In this document: one piece after another, positions 13,632 to 22,867 of the stretch | Numbering within the stretch: the stretch's first letter is position 1 | Layout: each line of letters opens with the position of its first letter | Origin: a virus | Reading direction: 5' to 3' (one strand) | Length of the DNA: 59,695 nt | IMG/VR virus record: IMGVR_UViG_3300009285_000006 | Span: 1-59,695 of that record | Translations under genes and position numbers: made by a program | The notes under the pieces: generated by a model | Told to the model about the DNA's origin: nothing | The model's database searches: none | The model's input: the letters and a program-made list of their open reading frames with translations, nothing else

Positions 13632-14846
13632 TTAGACGATTAGATACGAGAACCAGACGGCGAAGTTGCTAGCACCCACGCCACTGTTCCACTGAAAACT
13701 AGCCCTGTCATTGGTGGTATCACCATTGATGCGGCCATTATCTGCCCCGCCGTTGTCTCCCCCTCCGTTGCATTGTCCCTCGTTTGTGAAGTTAGATGCT
13801 ACCGGCAAGGAAATACCAACCTCAGCTGCCCCCGCCCCCGTGGGGGTGGTGGCTATCTCTCCGGAGACAAAGACTCTTGCTCCAATCCGTGTAATTTGGA
13901 AGACGCTACCGGTAAAGACTGTGGCAGCGTTAAGATTGGTTACCAACGTCAGCGTCGGCGTATACGTCCCGCTGTACACCTGCCCGCTGTCGCTCGGTGT
14001 GTTGATGATGGGGCTGGTCAGGGTGATGCCCGATATCAATGCGCCGCCATCGTCTGCGTCCCCGTGGTCGTGATTGGCGTTTGTGAAGTCAGCGATTGTG
14101 GGCGCAACCAGCAAACTCTCGCCATTCCCAAAACGCTCTGTCTGGGAAGCCCCAATACTGTGCAGCGTGCCCTCGGCGTCGTGGATAAAACGCGCCGTGC
14201 CATTGTTGGAGACAACGAACAGATTCCCGTCAGTGCCCACCGGGGCCACACCCGTACCGCTTTTGATCTGAGCGTAGACCTCGATGGCGCCGATCCCCGC
14301 GGTGCTCTTGGTGGTATCAACCGCCTCGCCCACCAGTCCGGACAAAAGTAAGGCCCGTCCCGCAGCGGCATCGGTATCGGTGAACCCACGGACCAACAAG
14401 CCCCCGCCCAGTGCTGACACCTTAGAAAAGGCTGCATACGTGTCCGTTTCGGCTACATCGGTTACCCCGTGTGCCACGTCGCTCGACTTGAAGGCCAGGA
14501 TTTCGTCATCGTTGGCGTCCTGCTGAAGGGTAAGGCCCTGTGTCATAAGGGCATTAGCCGTATCATTGAAAAATACGTTGCCATTGAGAATCGGGCTGGT
14601 CAGCGTCGGGCTCGTCAAGGTCTTGTTCGTCAGGACGTCAGTGGTAGCCTTCCCCACCAGGGTATCGTTGCCCGATGTAGGGAGCGTCAGTGTCCTCGCA
14701 TTGGTCACAGTCGTAATACTGTCGGCCTTGAGGAGCGCCGTGTCCGTCCCCTCGTGGGTGTGGGCTGTCAGGTCTGTCCGCAGGTTGTTGACGTGGCTGG
14801 GGACCGCCCTGTCGTCGCTGTTTACTACTGTCGATACTAGTGCCAT
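13632..14846 (-). CDS. Tail fibre-like protein
   Basis: The 404-residue product has the low-complexity beta-rich composition of phage fibres. AHTHEGTDTALLKADSITT, then TLTLPTSGNDTLVGKATTDV, and LTNKTLTSPTLTSP repeats are the T-N-K-T-L motif common in phage fibres and in repeats that form triple beta-spirals. NHDHGDADDGG is a possible metal-binding His cluster. The C-terminal 120 residues (SGTYTPTLTLVTNLNAATVF) look like a compact receptor-binding or trimerisation head. It is the last large virion gene of the late run. Confidence 0.75.
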   Translation of the reverse strand: MALVSTVVNSDDRAVPSHVNNLRTDLTAHTHEGTDTALLKADSITTVTNARTLTLPTSGNDTLVGKATTDVLTNKTLTSPTLTSPILNGNVFFNDTANALMTQGLTLQQDANDDEILAFKSSDVAHGVTDVAETDTYAAFSKVSALGGGLLVRGFTDTDAAAGRALLLSGLVGEAVDTTKSTAGIGAIEVYAQIKSGTGVAPVGTDGNLFVVSNNGTARFIHDAEGTLHSIGASQTERFGNGESLLVAPTIADFTNANHDHGDADDGGALISGITLTSPIINTPSDSGQVYSGTYTPTLTLVTNLNAATVFTGSVFQITRIGARVFVSGEIATTPTGAGAAEVGISLPVASNFTNEGQCNGGGDNGGADNGRINGDTTNDRASFQWNSGVGASNFAVWFSYLIV

Positions 14847-14859
14847 GACGATGCCTCCG

Positions 14860-16836
14860 TTAAGTCCATTTGTAGTTGCCGGACCAGTCCGCCTGTCCGT
14901 CCCAATTGAAGTAGGTCCCGACGTTGCCTATCACTCGCACGGTCACTTCACTGATCCAAGCGGGCGGGGCAAACTCGTGTTGCTCGATAAGACGCATGGG
15001 ACCTGCCTTTTCCACCACGACGTTGCGGCTACGAGCATCCCCTTTCCAGTAATCGGTTAAAACCACGGGAGGCGAATTGCGAAGTGCTTTCAGCGTACCC
15101 AAGGCTGTGTCCGCTGCTACCCTGCTGGACCTTCCATCAGCAGTCTTTTGCGCATCGGCCAGGATGATGCTGAAAGACAGCACGTCCTCATATTGCGGGC
15201 GTAAGGCTGCCCTGGCGATTAGGCCCTTCACCTTCGGTGTGCTAGCACTGCTGGCGTTGGTGATGTCCAGGCGCATCTTGGTGTTGTAGCCCCGCCAACT
15301 TCCTGTGGCAGGTCGGCTGAGGCGGGTCCGGCTAGCGGTAGTGGCACTCAGACCCCATTGGGTGTACGCCCCGGCGTCAATGGAGAGTTTCAACTGAGCA
15401 AAGGTGCTGCTCGAAAAGCCAGAGTTCTCAATATCGAAGCCCATCAGTTCTTTGTCTATCCCCCGTGCCCCGAAGTCAATGGGGGATAGATAGATCGAAG
15501 GCGCCGCGGCGTAGGTATGACCCGACTCAGAAAGCGGGTTGTTGATCGGTGACACGGTGATGTAGGCCACGTCTTGTCCTGCTCCCATCCAAAGCCGGTT
15601 GGGGGTGGTTAGGCCGGAGACGTGCATACAGTTGACCGTCTTGGCGGGGATCTTCACCAGCGGGTGCCATATCTTCGGGCCAATCCATCCAGGAGGGATC
15701 GCTTCCCCCTCGTGGGGCCGGCGCCCCTTGAGGATGTAGGTGTCGGTTCCATTATAGAGGGCCACATAATGCCACCCGGCCAGATAGGTTTGCGCTGTCA
15801 CCCGGCCGTACACAGGTGAGGTGTTGCCGGGGTCTCCCCCGGGCTGAATGGATTGCAAGTTGGAGCCTGCCGTCCGTGGGTTGAACTCCAGCAGCCCCAT
15901 AATGTGAGGCAGGCAGATGTAGTCGTCTATAGCGATGGGGTTCACCCCATTATTGGCACTCTTGAGGTGCGCGATGGCTTGTAGCAGGTTTGTAGCCCGC
16001 CCGGAAGAGTCCAGTCCGTATAGCCCATCCGCCTTGCACGCCCATACCGCGTGGCGCATCCCCACTAGGCCGGTAAGGGCCTGCGAGGTGTCCCCGATGG
16101 CGAAGGGAGTTGCCGGCCCCCAGTTGGCAGCGGTGAGCGGGTCGCTGCCGGTCAGGACACCATCCACGGAATTGGTGCTGTAACCTCGCCAGAGGCGCCA
16201 GCCTACGGCGCCGGGAACGTCCAGCCAATCCTTGGCGAAGTACTTGGCCTGGACGGTGGCAGCCTGGCTCCAAGCCGAGCCTGTGAATTTCCAGATAGGC
16301 GTGCTGGACGAAAACCCCACGAAGATGGCGCCGTCAAACTCCACGGCCTTGGTCACAACCGTGGAAGCCCCGAAGTCCTTGCCCGTCACAGCAGCCCCTA
16401 ACGCGACTAGGGCGTCGGTCGTAGTGTTGATCTGACGGCAATACCGGCCCCCAATGGCGTAGATATTGCCACCCAGCTCGAAGAAATCGGTAACCAGGTT
16501 GGACCCGTCGGCTACGCCCGTTATGGTGGTAAGCAGCCCTGCGGCTACGATCATGCCGGGTTGACTACAATCGGCGTCCACGGCGTAGTCATAGCAGCCG
16601 GGGACGTAGTGTTCGCCGTACCCGTAGCCCAGGTGAAAGGTTCGCATCTCTACGTTACGCTCCCCCATAGGGGCGTCCTGTCCTAACTCGGTAGGGATGG
16701 AGTCTTCTGTCCAGATCGGGACGCCCTTGTCCTGAGCGAGGATGTAGCCATCCCCGTTCAGAATTAGGTCATAAGCACGTTCCCGACCCGTGGTTCTGGT
16801 GGCGACGGCGGACCTGCCGGAGCCTATTCGTGTCAT
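14860..16836 (-). CDS. Large virion/tail protein, beta-propeller-like
   Basis: The 658-residue product has repeated short blades with G-x-IYAIGG, FDGAIFVGFSSSTPIWKF and KADGLYGLDSSGR patterns over residues about 110-330, as in beta-propeller tail proteins. The C-terminal half is strand-rich (SIYLSPIDFGARGIDKELMG). No enzyme motif is visible. It overlaps the upstream gene by 4 bases. A tail-hub or adsorption-apparatus role is inferred from location. Confidence 0.6.
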   Translation of the reverse strand: MTRIGSGRSAVATRTTGRERAYDLILNGDGYILAQDKGVPIWTEDSIPTELGQDAPMGERNVEMRTFHLGYGYGEHYVPGCYDYAVDADCSQPGMIVAAGLLTTITGVADGSNLVTDFFELGGNIYAIGGRYCRQINTTTDALVALGAAVTGKDFGASTVVTKAVEFDGAIFVGFSSSTPIWKFTGSAWSQAATVQAKYFAKDWLDVPGAVGWRLWRGYSTNSVDGVLTGSDPLTAANWGPATPFAIGDTSQALTGLVGMRHAVWACKADGLYGLDSSGRATNLLQAIAHLKSANNGVNPIAIDDYICLPHIMGLLEFNPRTAGSNLQSIQPGGDPGNTSPVYGRVTAQTYLAGWHYVALYNGTDTYILKGRRPHEGEAIPPGWIGPKIWHPLVKIPAKTVNCMHVSGLTTPNRLWMGAGQDVAYITVSPINNPLSESGHTYAAAPSIYLSPIDFGARGIDKELMGFDIENSGFSSSTFAQLKLSIDAGAYTQWGLSATTASRTRLSRPATGSWRGYNTKMRLDITNASSASTPKVKGLIARAALRPQYEDVLSFSIILADAQKTADGRSSRVAADTALGTLKALRNSPPVVLTDYWKGDARSRNVVVEKAGPMRLIEQHEFAPPAWISEVTVRVIGNVGTYFNWDGQADWSGNYKWT

Positions 16837-18101
16837 ACGGGTTGCCCCGAAGCAATCCAGCGTTCGGCATAGGGAAGGAAAGATAGCCGAGAGTTGTAAT
16901 CCGCCTCAAACTCGCCCGCTCGAGGGTCTTCGTGATCCCGTGCTGCCAGCCAGCAGGCTCCCAATTCCACCAGGTCCTTGTCGGCAGTGGTGGTATCGCT
17001 GTCAGAAGATAGTTCTGAGTGTGGCCCTAGCCCTCGAACCAAAAGAAGTGCGTCAGCCATAGGTGCGAATGAATAGGCAATGCGGTAGGGGTTTGCCGCG
17101 GTGACTTCGGCAATGATGTCCTCGTATGGGATGGAGCTAAGGTGCTGCCCCATCCAGAGCCCAGCGTCAGCCCCGGCGGTGACGGCAGAGCCTCCCCGGT
17201 ACTGGTATAGGCCTTCCACGGCGCCAGGGTTATCCACCCAAGAGGGTAGGTCCATCTGCCTAGCCGATTTATGGCGGAGGCTCACGTTGTCCCAATACAC
17301 GTCGGCGCTGGCCTCTTGCCCCTTGAGCCTGATGGACAGCGAGAGGCACCCTGCCGGCGTGGTGAAGTCGAAGGCCAGGTATCGCCAGTCACGGTAGGTG
17401 CTGGTCTCGCTCTCAATTACTGCGGCGTTGGTCTCGTCATAGGCTTCCAGTTCCCCTGTGCCGAACGCAACACGAAGGTCTGCCCGGACGCAGTAGGTGT
17501 CCCCTGGAGCCACATTGATGAGGGCGGATCGCGCACGCCCGTTAGCAGAACTGTTCAGTGCCCGAAGGCTATTGCTTCCCAGGGTGATGTTGGCCGCTGC
17601 CGTAACCTTGGACAGGGTCGCCGTGGTTGCCGTCCAGTTGCTCGTGCCGGAGGTTTCCATGTCGCCGTCCGTGACCAGTGTCAGGAGCCCATAGCGCCGA
17701 TACCGGAGACTGCGAAGAATGCGGTTGATGTAGTGTGTCCAACCGGGGATGCTTCCCCACCGGGTCCCGGGGGGAACAGCCTTGTAAAAGCCCATTGTCA
17801 TGGTCGTGGTGGGGGTGTTGCTAAAGCCACGTCCTGTGGGCAGCGTGAATGTTGACGTGCCGGGAGCGTAAGTCTTGATGCGCCGAACTTCCCCTACGTT
17901 AAGGGGCGTCACGGCAGAGTCAGCCTCGACTTTGGCCCATACGTTCTGCCAGTAGGTGGCCTCGTCTTCTTCGTCAAAGTGCGATGCAGCGGCGTTGTGT
18001 ACCCATACGGTCGTGGCTGAACCTGACGAAGGCGACCCTTGCGAATACCACCCCAGTCGCTCAGGACACTCGCGGGACATAACCAAAAGGGACGTTGACA
18101 T
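16833..18101 (-). CDS. Virion protein with a CBM-like jelly-roll domain
   Basis: In this 422-residue protein residues about 140-275 (VTDGDMETSGTSNWTATTAT ... ADVYWDNVSLRHKS) have the G-D-x-E start and Y-W-D-N-V end typical of CBM4/9/22-like jelly-roll modules that bind carbohydrate. The N-terminal part (YWQNVWAKVEADSAVTPLNV) and C-terminal part are unrecognised. It probably decorates the tail and helps surface binding. It lies between a glycosidase-like tail gene and a propeller-like gene. Confidence 0.6.
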   Translation of the reverse strand: MSTSLLVMSRECPERLGWYSQGSPSSGSATTVWVHNAAASHFDEEDEATYWQNVWAKVEADSAVTPLNVGEVRRIKTYAPGTSTFTLPTGRGFSNTPTTTMTMGFYKAVPPGTRWGSIPGWTHYINRILRSLRYRRYGLLTLVTDGDMETSGTSNWTATTATLSKVTAAANITLGSNSLRALNSSANGRARSALINVAPGDTYCVRADLRVAFGTGELEAYDETNAAVIESETSTYRDWRYLAFDFTTPAGCLSLSIRLKGQEASADVYWDNVSLRHKSARQMDLPSWVDNPGAVEGLYQYRGGSAVTAGADAGLWMGQHLSSIPYEDIIAEVTAANPYRIAYSFAPMADALLLVRGLGPHSELSSDSDTTTADKDLVELGACWLAARDHEDPRAGEFEADYNSRLSFLPYAERWIASGQPV

Positions 18102-18104
18102 GGC

Positions 18105-18386
18105 CTAGCCCTTTCTCTCCGTTTTCTTGGCAGGAGGCGGGGGATCGTAGATCTCTACCGGTTCCAGGCTCCATACAGGGAGACCTTCTGCGACTTCACC
18201 CCCGCCATAGACATGCTGCGCCTTGCGCTCTAGTGCATCTAGATCTCCCCTGAAACGGTGCGCCTCGCAACTGATGACGCGTCTCTCAGCGTCGTATCGC
18301 AGATGGTAGATCGTGGACGGCAACGTCCACGATGGCGGATTCGCCAAGTGATCCTTATATCGCTGCCAATGGCTTTTCTGCGTCAC
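18105..18386 (-). CDS. Small virion-region protein sharing a domain with the gene at 21661-22341
   Basis: The product (about 93 residues) contains IYHLRYDAERRVISCEAHRF, RGDLDALERKAQHVYGG and AEGLPVWSLEP. The protein at 21661-22341 has the same order: YHLIYGRAGEVIDYHVDHLR, GGIDALWRKLQRRYP and GAGLPVWVSRLPEG. They are therefore paralogous over about 50 residues. GTG 18386 overlaps the upstream TGA as GTGA; an ATG at 18407 is an alternative. Function is unknown. Confidence 0.65.
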   Translation of the reverse strand: MTQKSHWQRYKDHLANPPSWTLPSTIYHLRYDAERRVISCEAHRFRGDLDALERKAQHVYGGGEVAEGLPVWSLEPVEIYDPPPPAKKTERKG

Positions 18387-20611
18387 GGCGTCCAGTCCCG
18401 TTCCCATACCAGCGCAGACGACGCGGTCAGCGCCGGGAACAGCCCTGCCACCGCCATCATGCCGTTGAAGTCCCACGGCATGATGCACTTGCCTCCCCTG
18501 CGGGCAACCTCCGCCGCAAAGCCCTGAATGGTTGTGTCCAGGGCAGCGTAGCCCCCTATCGTGCTGGCCGTGTCGGTCACGCTGCTCACGTCGTCTGGCC
18601 CCACCGCGGTAGCCTTTACCACCGTAATGCCTAGCGTGTCGTCTGTGACCTCAGATGCAATCCTGCGGGTGAGCGTGACCTTGGCAGTCCCACTGCCCGT
18701 GGTGGTGTTGGTGCTGGTAGCGGCCGCCGTTAGCCCAGTAGGGGCCGGAGTTCCGTCGGCAATGGCGATGTTCATGGTTGCATCGTTGGCCGCCTGAACA
18801 TGAGCCGTCATCGCGATGACGGCCCCACTACGCAGAAAATAGAACCATGCGCCTATCACTGAATGCGCTGTCAGGGTGACCGCAATCTTGCGGGCCACCT
18901 CTTTCGAGTCGTCTCCTACCTGGAGCGGTATGCTGACCGTTATGGGGCTTCCCGGCATCCCGGCCGCCGTGACCGTGACGGCGGCATTGCCCGCCCCGGT
19001 AATTGCCGCCACAACGGTAGTCGTCTCGACCTGTTGAGCGCCCGCGTCTCTAACCAGGACGCGGTAGCTGCCAGTAATAGTGGCGTTCGTTAAGAGCTGT
19101 CGGCGGATTTTAGCAGCATAGGTTACGGCACTGTCGTTATTGGCTACGGCCACCGACTCCGCCTGTGGGAACCCCGCGAGGCTCGAATTAACCGTTACCG
19201 TAAGGTTGCCTGCCCCGCCAACAGTAACAGCCGTTGTACAGGTGACTCTCTCTCGCTGCGGAGTGCCCGGCGAGGCCGTCGAGCTGGCCCCTGCCTCTCC
19301 AAGTATCCAGGGGAGCGTTCCCAGGCTGCTCAGGTCGGGGATAGCCGTCGGGTCGGTGTCGTATTTATGGATATCCGCGATATCGCAGCAGTCCTTATAC
19401 CACGGTAGGTTGCCTGCTGTGCCGATGAAATAGGAAGTGGTGCTATCCATAGACACAGGGGTGCGCGTCACCGACCGGATGGCGTTGTAGCAATCGACGG
19501 CCCAGGGGTGGGCGTTAAGGGCTATCAGGTTATCGTATATCTCGTTGAAGGTGTTCCAAGCGGAGATATTGCTCCCGATCTCGGTCTGGTCATTGTACAT
19601 CTGACACCAGGCCCGTGCTGCCTCCACGTAGTTCTTCCAGAGCCAGGAGCGGTCAGCAGGAGCAATGCGGCAACCCCCGATGTAGACAGTGGAAGCCACA
19701 GCGACTTGAATCGTTATGGTGACCTGAGTAACGCCCCCCAGGGGCGGGTTGGTTTGAGTCCCGATGGTGTAGGTCTCCCATACACCCCCACCGGCCAGCG
19801 TAACTTGCTTCAGCAGCATGGTCCCCGTGAGGGTCCCGGCTGCATTGTAGTAGTTGAGATAGGGGGTTATCGCTACTGACCCCTTGACGTTGATGCTGAT
19901 CCGTAAGAGAGTTTTCCCGTCGTACGCCACCTTCGGGGACTCCAGTTTCGTGGCTTGCGCATCGGTCTTGACCAAGCCGACGTAGGACGTGGCTTTGTTG
20001 TCCCCCGGCTGTACTCCCTGGGCTTCATCAGTGTAGTATGTCTCCGTGGCGTTTCCGTCTGTGTAGGTCCACCCATTCCCCACCAGGGGGTTACTCTCCA
20101 TGCCGCCGTTGTTCGTCCCGGTGCCCAACAAGTCCGGCCCACGCCAGGCGGGGTACATAGCCACCGGGTCGAATTTCATGTTGGCCCCGCTGAGCGGGCT
20201 ACTGTAGAGGCATGGGAACATCCTGATGCCCGCCTCCTTGCACATGCGGGCGAACGTCTCCCAATTGGCGCGATAGGCCGGGTAGAACTGAGGGGTCCAT
20301 ACCCCCGTGCTCCAGTTGGCATCCTTGACGATGAAGTCATCAAAGAACATGAAAAACCGCAGGTCCGTGATGTTGTAGGACCGCAGGAACTTAAGTTGTT
20401 CCCTGATGGCAGCCTCGTCCCAGGCAGCCCCCCACCAGGTATAGGATCCCGACGTTCCGCTCCGCTGGACGCCGAAGGGCAAGTTCAAGCCCTTTAGCGA
20501 GGCAAAGCGGATCGGTAAGGTCGTGTCCGGTGCCTTCCCCACCTGGACACTTGAGGGGCGGGTCGGCTCCAACAGACAAGTGCGCGGGCGAGAAAGCCCG
20601 ACAGCAGGCAT
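18383..20611 (-). CDS. Tail-associated glycoside hydrolase-like protein (TIM barrel with CBM and Ig-like repeats)
   Basis: In this 742-residue protein residues about 33-160 and 320-450 make a split (beta/alpha)8 barrel: LRSYNITDLRFFMFFDDF, SAWNTFNEIYDN with acid/base Glu 357, and PWILGEAGASS with candidate nucleophile Glu 439. Residues 170-318 are a jelly-roll CBM-like insert. The last 280 residues contain two similar beta domains (NLTVTVNSSLAGFPQAES and AAVTVTAAGMPGSPITVS). This plan fits a GH5-like depolymerase on the tail that degrades host polysaccharide. ATG 20611 overlaps the upstream stop as TGATG. Confidence 0.75.
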   Translation of the reverse strand: MPAVGLSRPRTCLLEPTRPSSVQVGKAPDTTLPIRFASLKGLNLPFGVQRSGTSGSYTWWGAAWDEAAIREQLKFLRSYNITDLRFFMFFDDFIVKDANWSTGVWTPQFYPAYRANWETFARMCKEAGIRMFPCLYSSPLSGANMKFDPVAMYPAWRGPDLLGTGTNNGGMESNPLVGNGWTYTDGNATETYYTDEAQGVQPGDNKATSYVGLVKTDAQATKLESPKVAYDGKTLLRISINVKGSVAITPYLNYYNAAGTLTGTMLLKQVTLAGGGVWETYTIGTQTNPPLGGVTQVTITIQVAVASTVYIGGCRIAPADRSWLWKNYVEAARAWCQMYNDQTEIGSNISAWNTFNEIYDNLIALNAHPWAVDCYNAIRSVTRTPVSMDSTTSYFIGTAGNLPWYKDCCDIADIHKYDTDPTAIPDLSSLGTLPWILGEAGASSTASPGTPQRERVTCTTAVTVGGAGNLTVTVNSSLAGFPQAESVAVANNDSAVTYAAKIRRQLLTNATITGSYRVLVRDAGAQQVETTTVVAAITGAGNAAVTVTAAGMPGSPITVSIPLQVGDDSKEVARKIAVTLTAHSVIGAWFYFLRSGAVIAMTAHVQAANDATMNIAIADGTPAPTGLTAAATSTNTTTGSGTAKVTLTRRIASEVTDDTLGITVVKATAVGPDDVSSVTDTASTIGGYAALDTTIQGFAAEVARRGGKCIMPWDFNGMMAVAGLFPALTASSALVWERDWTP

Positions 20612-21378
20612 CAGACCAACTCCAGCCAAATGCTTGCGGCGGCGCCTTGACCAGTGATGGTATCAACGAGAATAACCATTTCAGGCTCGCCATTCACATC
20701 AATTTCAAACTCCTGGTTTAGTCCCTCGCCCAGGGCCGTCAGGATCGGGACGTTGATACGTGCCCCGGCGTGCCACGACGTAGCACTAACCTGGTTCCCG
20801 AAGAAGGGGATCAGCGCCAGTGTGGGAAGAGACCGCAGGTCGGTGACAGAAAGCGACACCTTGACGCGGGCCGTGGAGTATCCAGCGCAGTTGATCGCTG
20901 TGACAGTTCCAGGGGTATAGGCATTGTTAACAATGTTGGGGTTAGCGTCCTGAGTTACCTCGGTGCCTACAATGCCAATGTCAATGGCTCCCGCAGCGCC
21001 CCCAGCTGCATAGGTGCCCACGACGGTGCACTGGCCTCCAGCGGCCCGCTGTGCCTCGGTGACACGTAGCACCCATTTCCCGGTGTCAACTGAGGTAATC
21101 GAACAAAAGATGTCGTAGGTGAGGGCATTGGTTACTGCTGCAAAGGCGATACGGATCGCTTCGTTTGCTACGGATGGGGTCCGAGATCCAGTTTGTGGTG
21201 TAGTCGGTCCTTCGGCGGTATTGGCCACTACCGCCACAGAGTGGGCAACGTTGGTCAGATTGCCCGTAGACCCCGCCCCCGCCGTAACCGTGAGGGCCCC
21301 CATAGTGAGCTTGTCCACTGCCGTGATGGCGTTGCGGTGGAGAACGCCAGTATTGCGGAAACTTGTCTCGCTAACCAT
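20611..21378 (-). CDS. Virion structural protein, Ig-like/beta-rich
   Basis: The 255-residue product has a Gly/Ala/Thr/Val-rich N-terminal domain (AVDKLTMGALTVTAGAGSTG) with the alternating pattern of fibronectin- or Ig-like folds. The C-terminal domain (FEIDVNGEPEMVILVDTITG) resembles a jelly roll. No catalytic motif is visible. Position between capsid-side and tail-side genes suggests a tail or decoration component. Confidence 0.55.
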   Translation of the reverse strand: MVSETSFRNTGVLHRNAITAVDKLTMGALTVTAGAGSTGNLTNVAHSVAVVANTAEGPTTPQTGSRTPSVANEAIRIAFAAVTNALTYDIFCSITSVDTGKWVLRVTEAQRAAGGQCTVVGTYAAGGAAGAIDIGIVGTEVTQDANPNIVNNAYTPGTVTAINCAGYSTARVKVSLSVTDLRSLPTLALIPFFGNQVSATSWHAGARINVPILTALGEGLNQEFEIDVNGEPEMVILVDTITGQGAAASIWLELV

Positions 21379-21664
21379 AATACATGACCTCCAGGGTTGC
21401 CGAGGTGCTCCCCTCTCGAATGGCGGAAAAGTTGACTACCTCCGCGTAAGAGGCAAGCCCTTTTCTTTCATACGGCTCCAGCCGAAGTCCTTGCGTGGCG
21501 GTGGGAGTGGACCCATCCGTCCAATAACGAATGGGGGCGCCCATAACCTGGACCTCTGCCACTCTGGGTTTAGGGCCGGAGGGCATGGTCAGGGTTACAG
21601 CAGTAGCCCCAACGGAAAGCCCTGTCTGCTTCCCAATGGGAGCATACTTGGTAAAGTCGATCAT
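21371..21664 (-). CDS. Small beta-rich virion protein (97 aa)
   Basis: MIDFTKYAPIGKQTGLSVGA... then IRYWTDGSTPTATQGLRLEP fits the small all-beta proteins found near phage head-completion or tail genes. PTATQG...LEPYE and FSAIREGSTSATLEVMYYG resemble the decoration-like fold in which a phase shift of substituent and standard terms is typical. ATG overlaps the upstream stop. Confidence 0.55.
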   Translation of the reverse strand: MIDFTKYAPIGKQTGLSVGATAVTLTMPSGPKPRVAEVQVMGAPIRYWTDGSTPTATQGLRLEPYERKGLASYAEVVNFSAIREGSTSATLEVMYYG

Positions 21665-22341
21665 CTCTTCACCCCCTTCTTAGCAACCTGCTTGGACGCC
21701 TGCTTGCGCTCAGGGGCAGGGGCATCGCCCTCTACCAACTTGCCAACAACTGCGGTAAAGCCACTAACCATCTCCTGAAATCCACCGATGAGACTGCTGA
21801 GTTGCTGCTGAGTCGCTTGGTTTTGCCCGATGAGCGATGCAAGTTGGTCCGTTTGGGTTTGTCGGTCTTCTCTGATTTGCCTGTCGCGTTCCAGGTTGGC
21901 CCAATCCTGGTGGAAGCCTCTCTGATGCAACTCACGCTCTTCGGGTGAACTAAATGCCAGAATGCACCCGGGGAAATTGCAGGGAATGGTTAGGTCCGGC
22001 TTCTTAGCCCCTTCCGGGAGCCTTGACACCCATACAGGCAGCCCGGCCCCCGCGGACCCCTTGGGGTAGCGCCTCTGAAGCTTGCGCCAGAGTGCATCAA
22101 TCCCGCCCCGGAGGTGGTCCACGTGGTAGTCAATGACCTCCCCGGCGCGGCCATATATCAGGTGGTAGCGCGGGTAACGAGGCAGTTGCTTCGCCCTGGG
22201 CTTAGCCTTAGCAACCTCCCCCATACCGTCGTCGGTATCCGACTCCTCCTCGGCGGTTTCCACCATCTCTGTTTGGTGCTTGGAGTGGTACTCCTGGATT
22301 TGTGCCAGGAAATCCTCCGGGCTTACTGTGTCTACTGCCAT
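21661..22341 (-). CDS. Virion-region protein with a C2H2 zinc-finger-like motif
   Basis: In this 226-residue protein residues 55-108 match the domain of the gene at 18105-18386. Next comes C121-x4-C126-x12-H139-x4-H144 in CNFPGCILAFSSPEERELHQ, which has the ligand spacing of a classical C2H2 finger with Phe three residues after the second Cys. Residues 150-205 are a helical Gln-rich segment and the tail is Lys-rich. C2H2 fingers are uncommon in phage virion regions. Function is unknown. Confidence 0.6.
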   Translation of the reverse strand: MAVDTVSPEDFLAQIQEYHSKHQTEMVETAEEESDTDDGMGEVAKAKPRAKQLPRYPRYHLIYGRAGEVIDYHVDHLRGGIDALWRKLQRRYPKGSAGAGLPVWVSRLPEGAKKPDLTIPCNFPGCILAFSSPEERELHQRGFHQDWANLERDRQIREDRQTQTDQLASLIGQNQATQQQLSSLIGGFQEMVSGFTAVVGKLVEGDAPAPERKQASKQVAKKGVKR

Positions 22342-22354
22342 ACCTGTTCTCTCC

Positions 22355-22798
22355 TTATCTTTTTAGCCCATCTAGGGCTAAGTGAGCCTTATTCCGGTCC
22401 TTCCTTTTTTGCTCAAGCCAATCCACCAAGTTGCCCACCATGCTGGCCCAGTCTCGCCTGCTCATGTGTTTGGTCTTGAAGGTTGGCCCCTTGCCGTAAC
22501 CCCCCTCGCGCACCCTGCCGGCCAGGTCCCGCACGTGATCCGCTGAAAGCATACCGGCGCTGGGGATTATCAAGGCAGCCTCTTGCCGGTCCGCTCGCGG
22601 GGGGACAGCGTAGACACCCGGCACCTTGTCGTTGGGATGCATCTCTCGGAGCTCGTTATCCGTAACCGTCCGCACCGTGGGACCCTGCCTGGCCATGAGT
22701 ATCCTGGCCCTCTCCTTGGCCTTGGCCTGCAGCACCCATTGAGGGAGCCAGAAATCCGACTCCGCGTCCACCTGTACCATGAGGGGTCCTTTAGCCAT
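22355..22798 (-). CDS. Hypothetical late protein (147 aa)
   Basis: Basic, helical protein: FWLPQWVLQAKAKERARILM, then LREMHPNDKVPGVYAVPPRA and a C-terminal WASMVGNLVDWLEQKRKD. No family is recognised. ATG 22798 lies after a strong hairpin (22816-22844) that separates it from the upstream virion gene, so its dose may be lowered relative to that gene. Confidence 0.5.
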   Translation of the reverse strand: MAKGPLMVQVDAESDFWLPQWVLQAKAKERARILMARQGPTVRTVTDNELREMHPNDKVPGVYAVPPRADRQEAALIIPSAGMLSADHVRDLAGRVREGGYGKGPTFKTKHMSRRDWASMVGNLVDWLEQKRKDRNKAHLALDGLKR

Positions 22799-22815
22799 AT
22801 CCTTTACTCCCGTCG

Positions 22816-22844
22816 TGGGTGGCCCAGAACTGTTGGGCCACCCA
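22816..22844. terminator. Strong hairpin between two late genes (possible terminator or processing site)
   Basis: TGGGTGGCCCA and its exact complement are separated by 7 bases, giving an 11-bp stem. A T-run follows on the plus strand (22847-22851) but not on the minus strand, where the genes run. On the minus strand it more probably stabilises the upstream mRNA or acts as a partial terminator. Confidence 0.5.
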
Positions 22845-22867
22845 CACTTTTTGGATTGAGACGTGAC

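Noticed and set aside
22816-22851. Plus-strand intrinsic terminator
   Set aside because: The stem and T-run look right on the plus strand, but no plus-strand gene or promoter lies nearby to be terminated.
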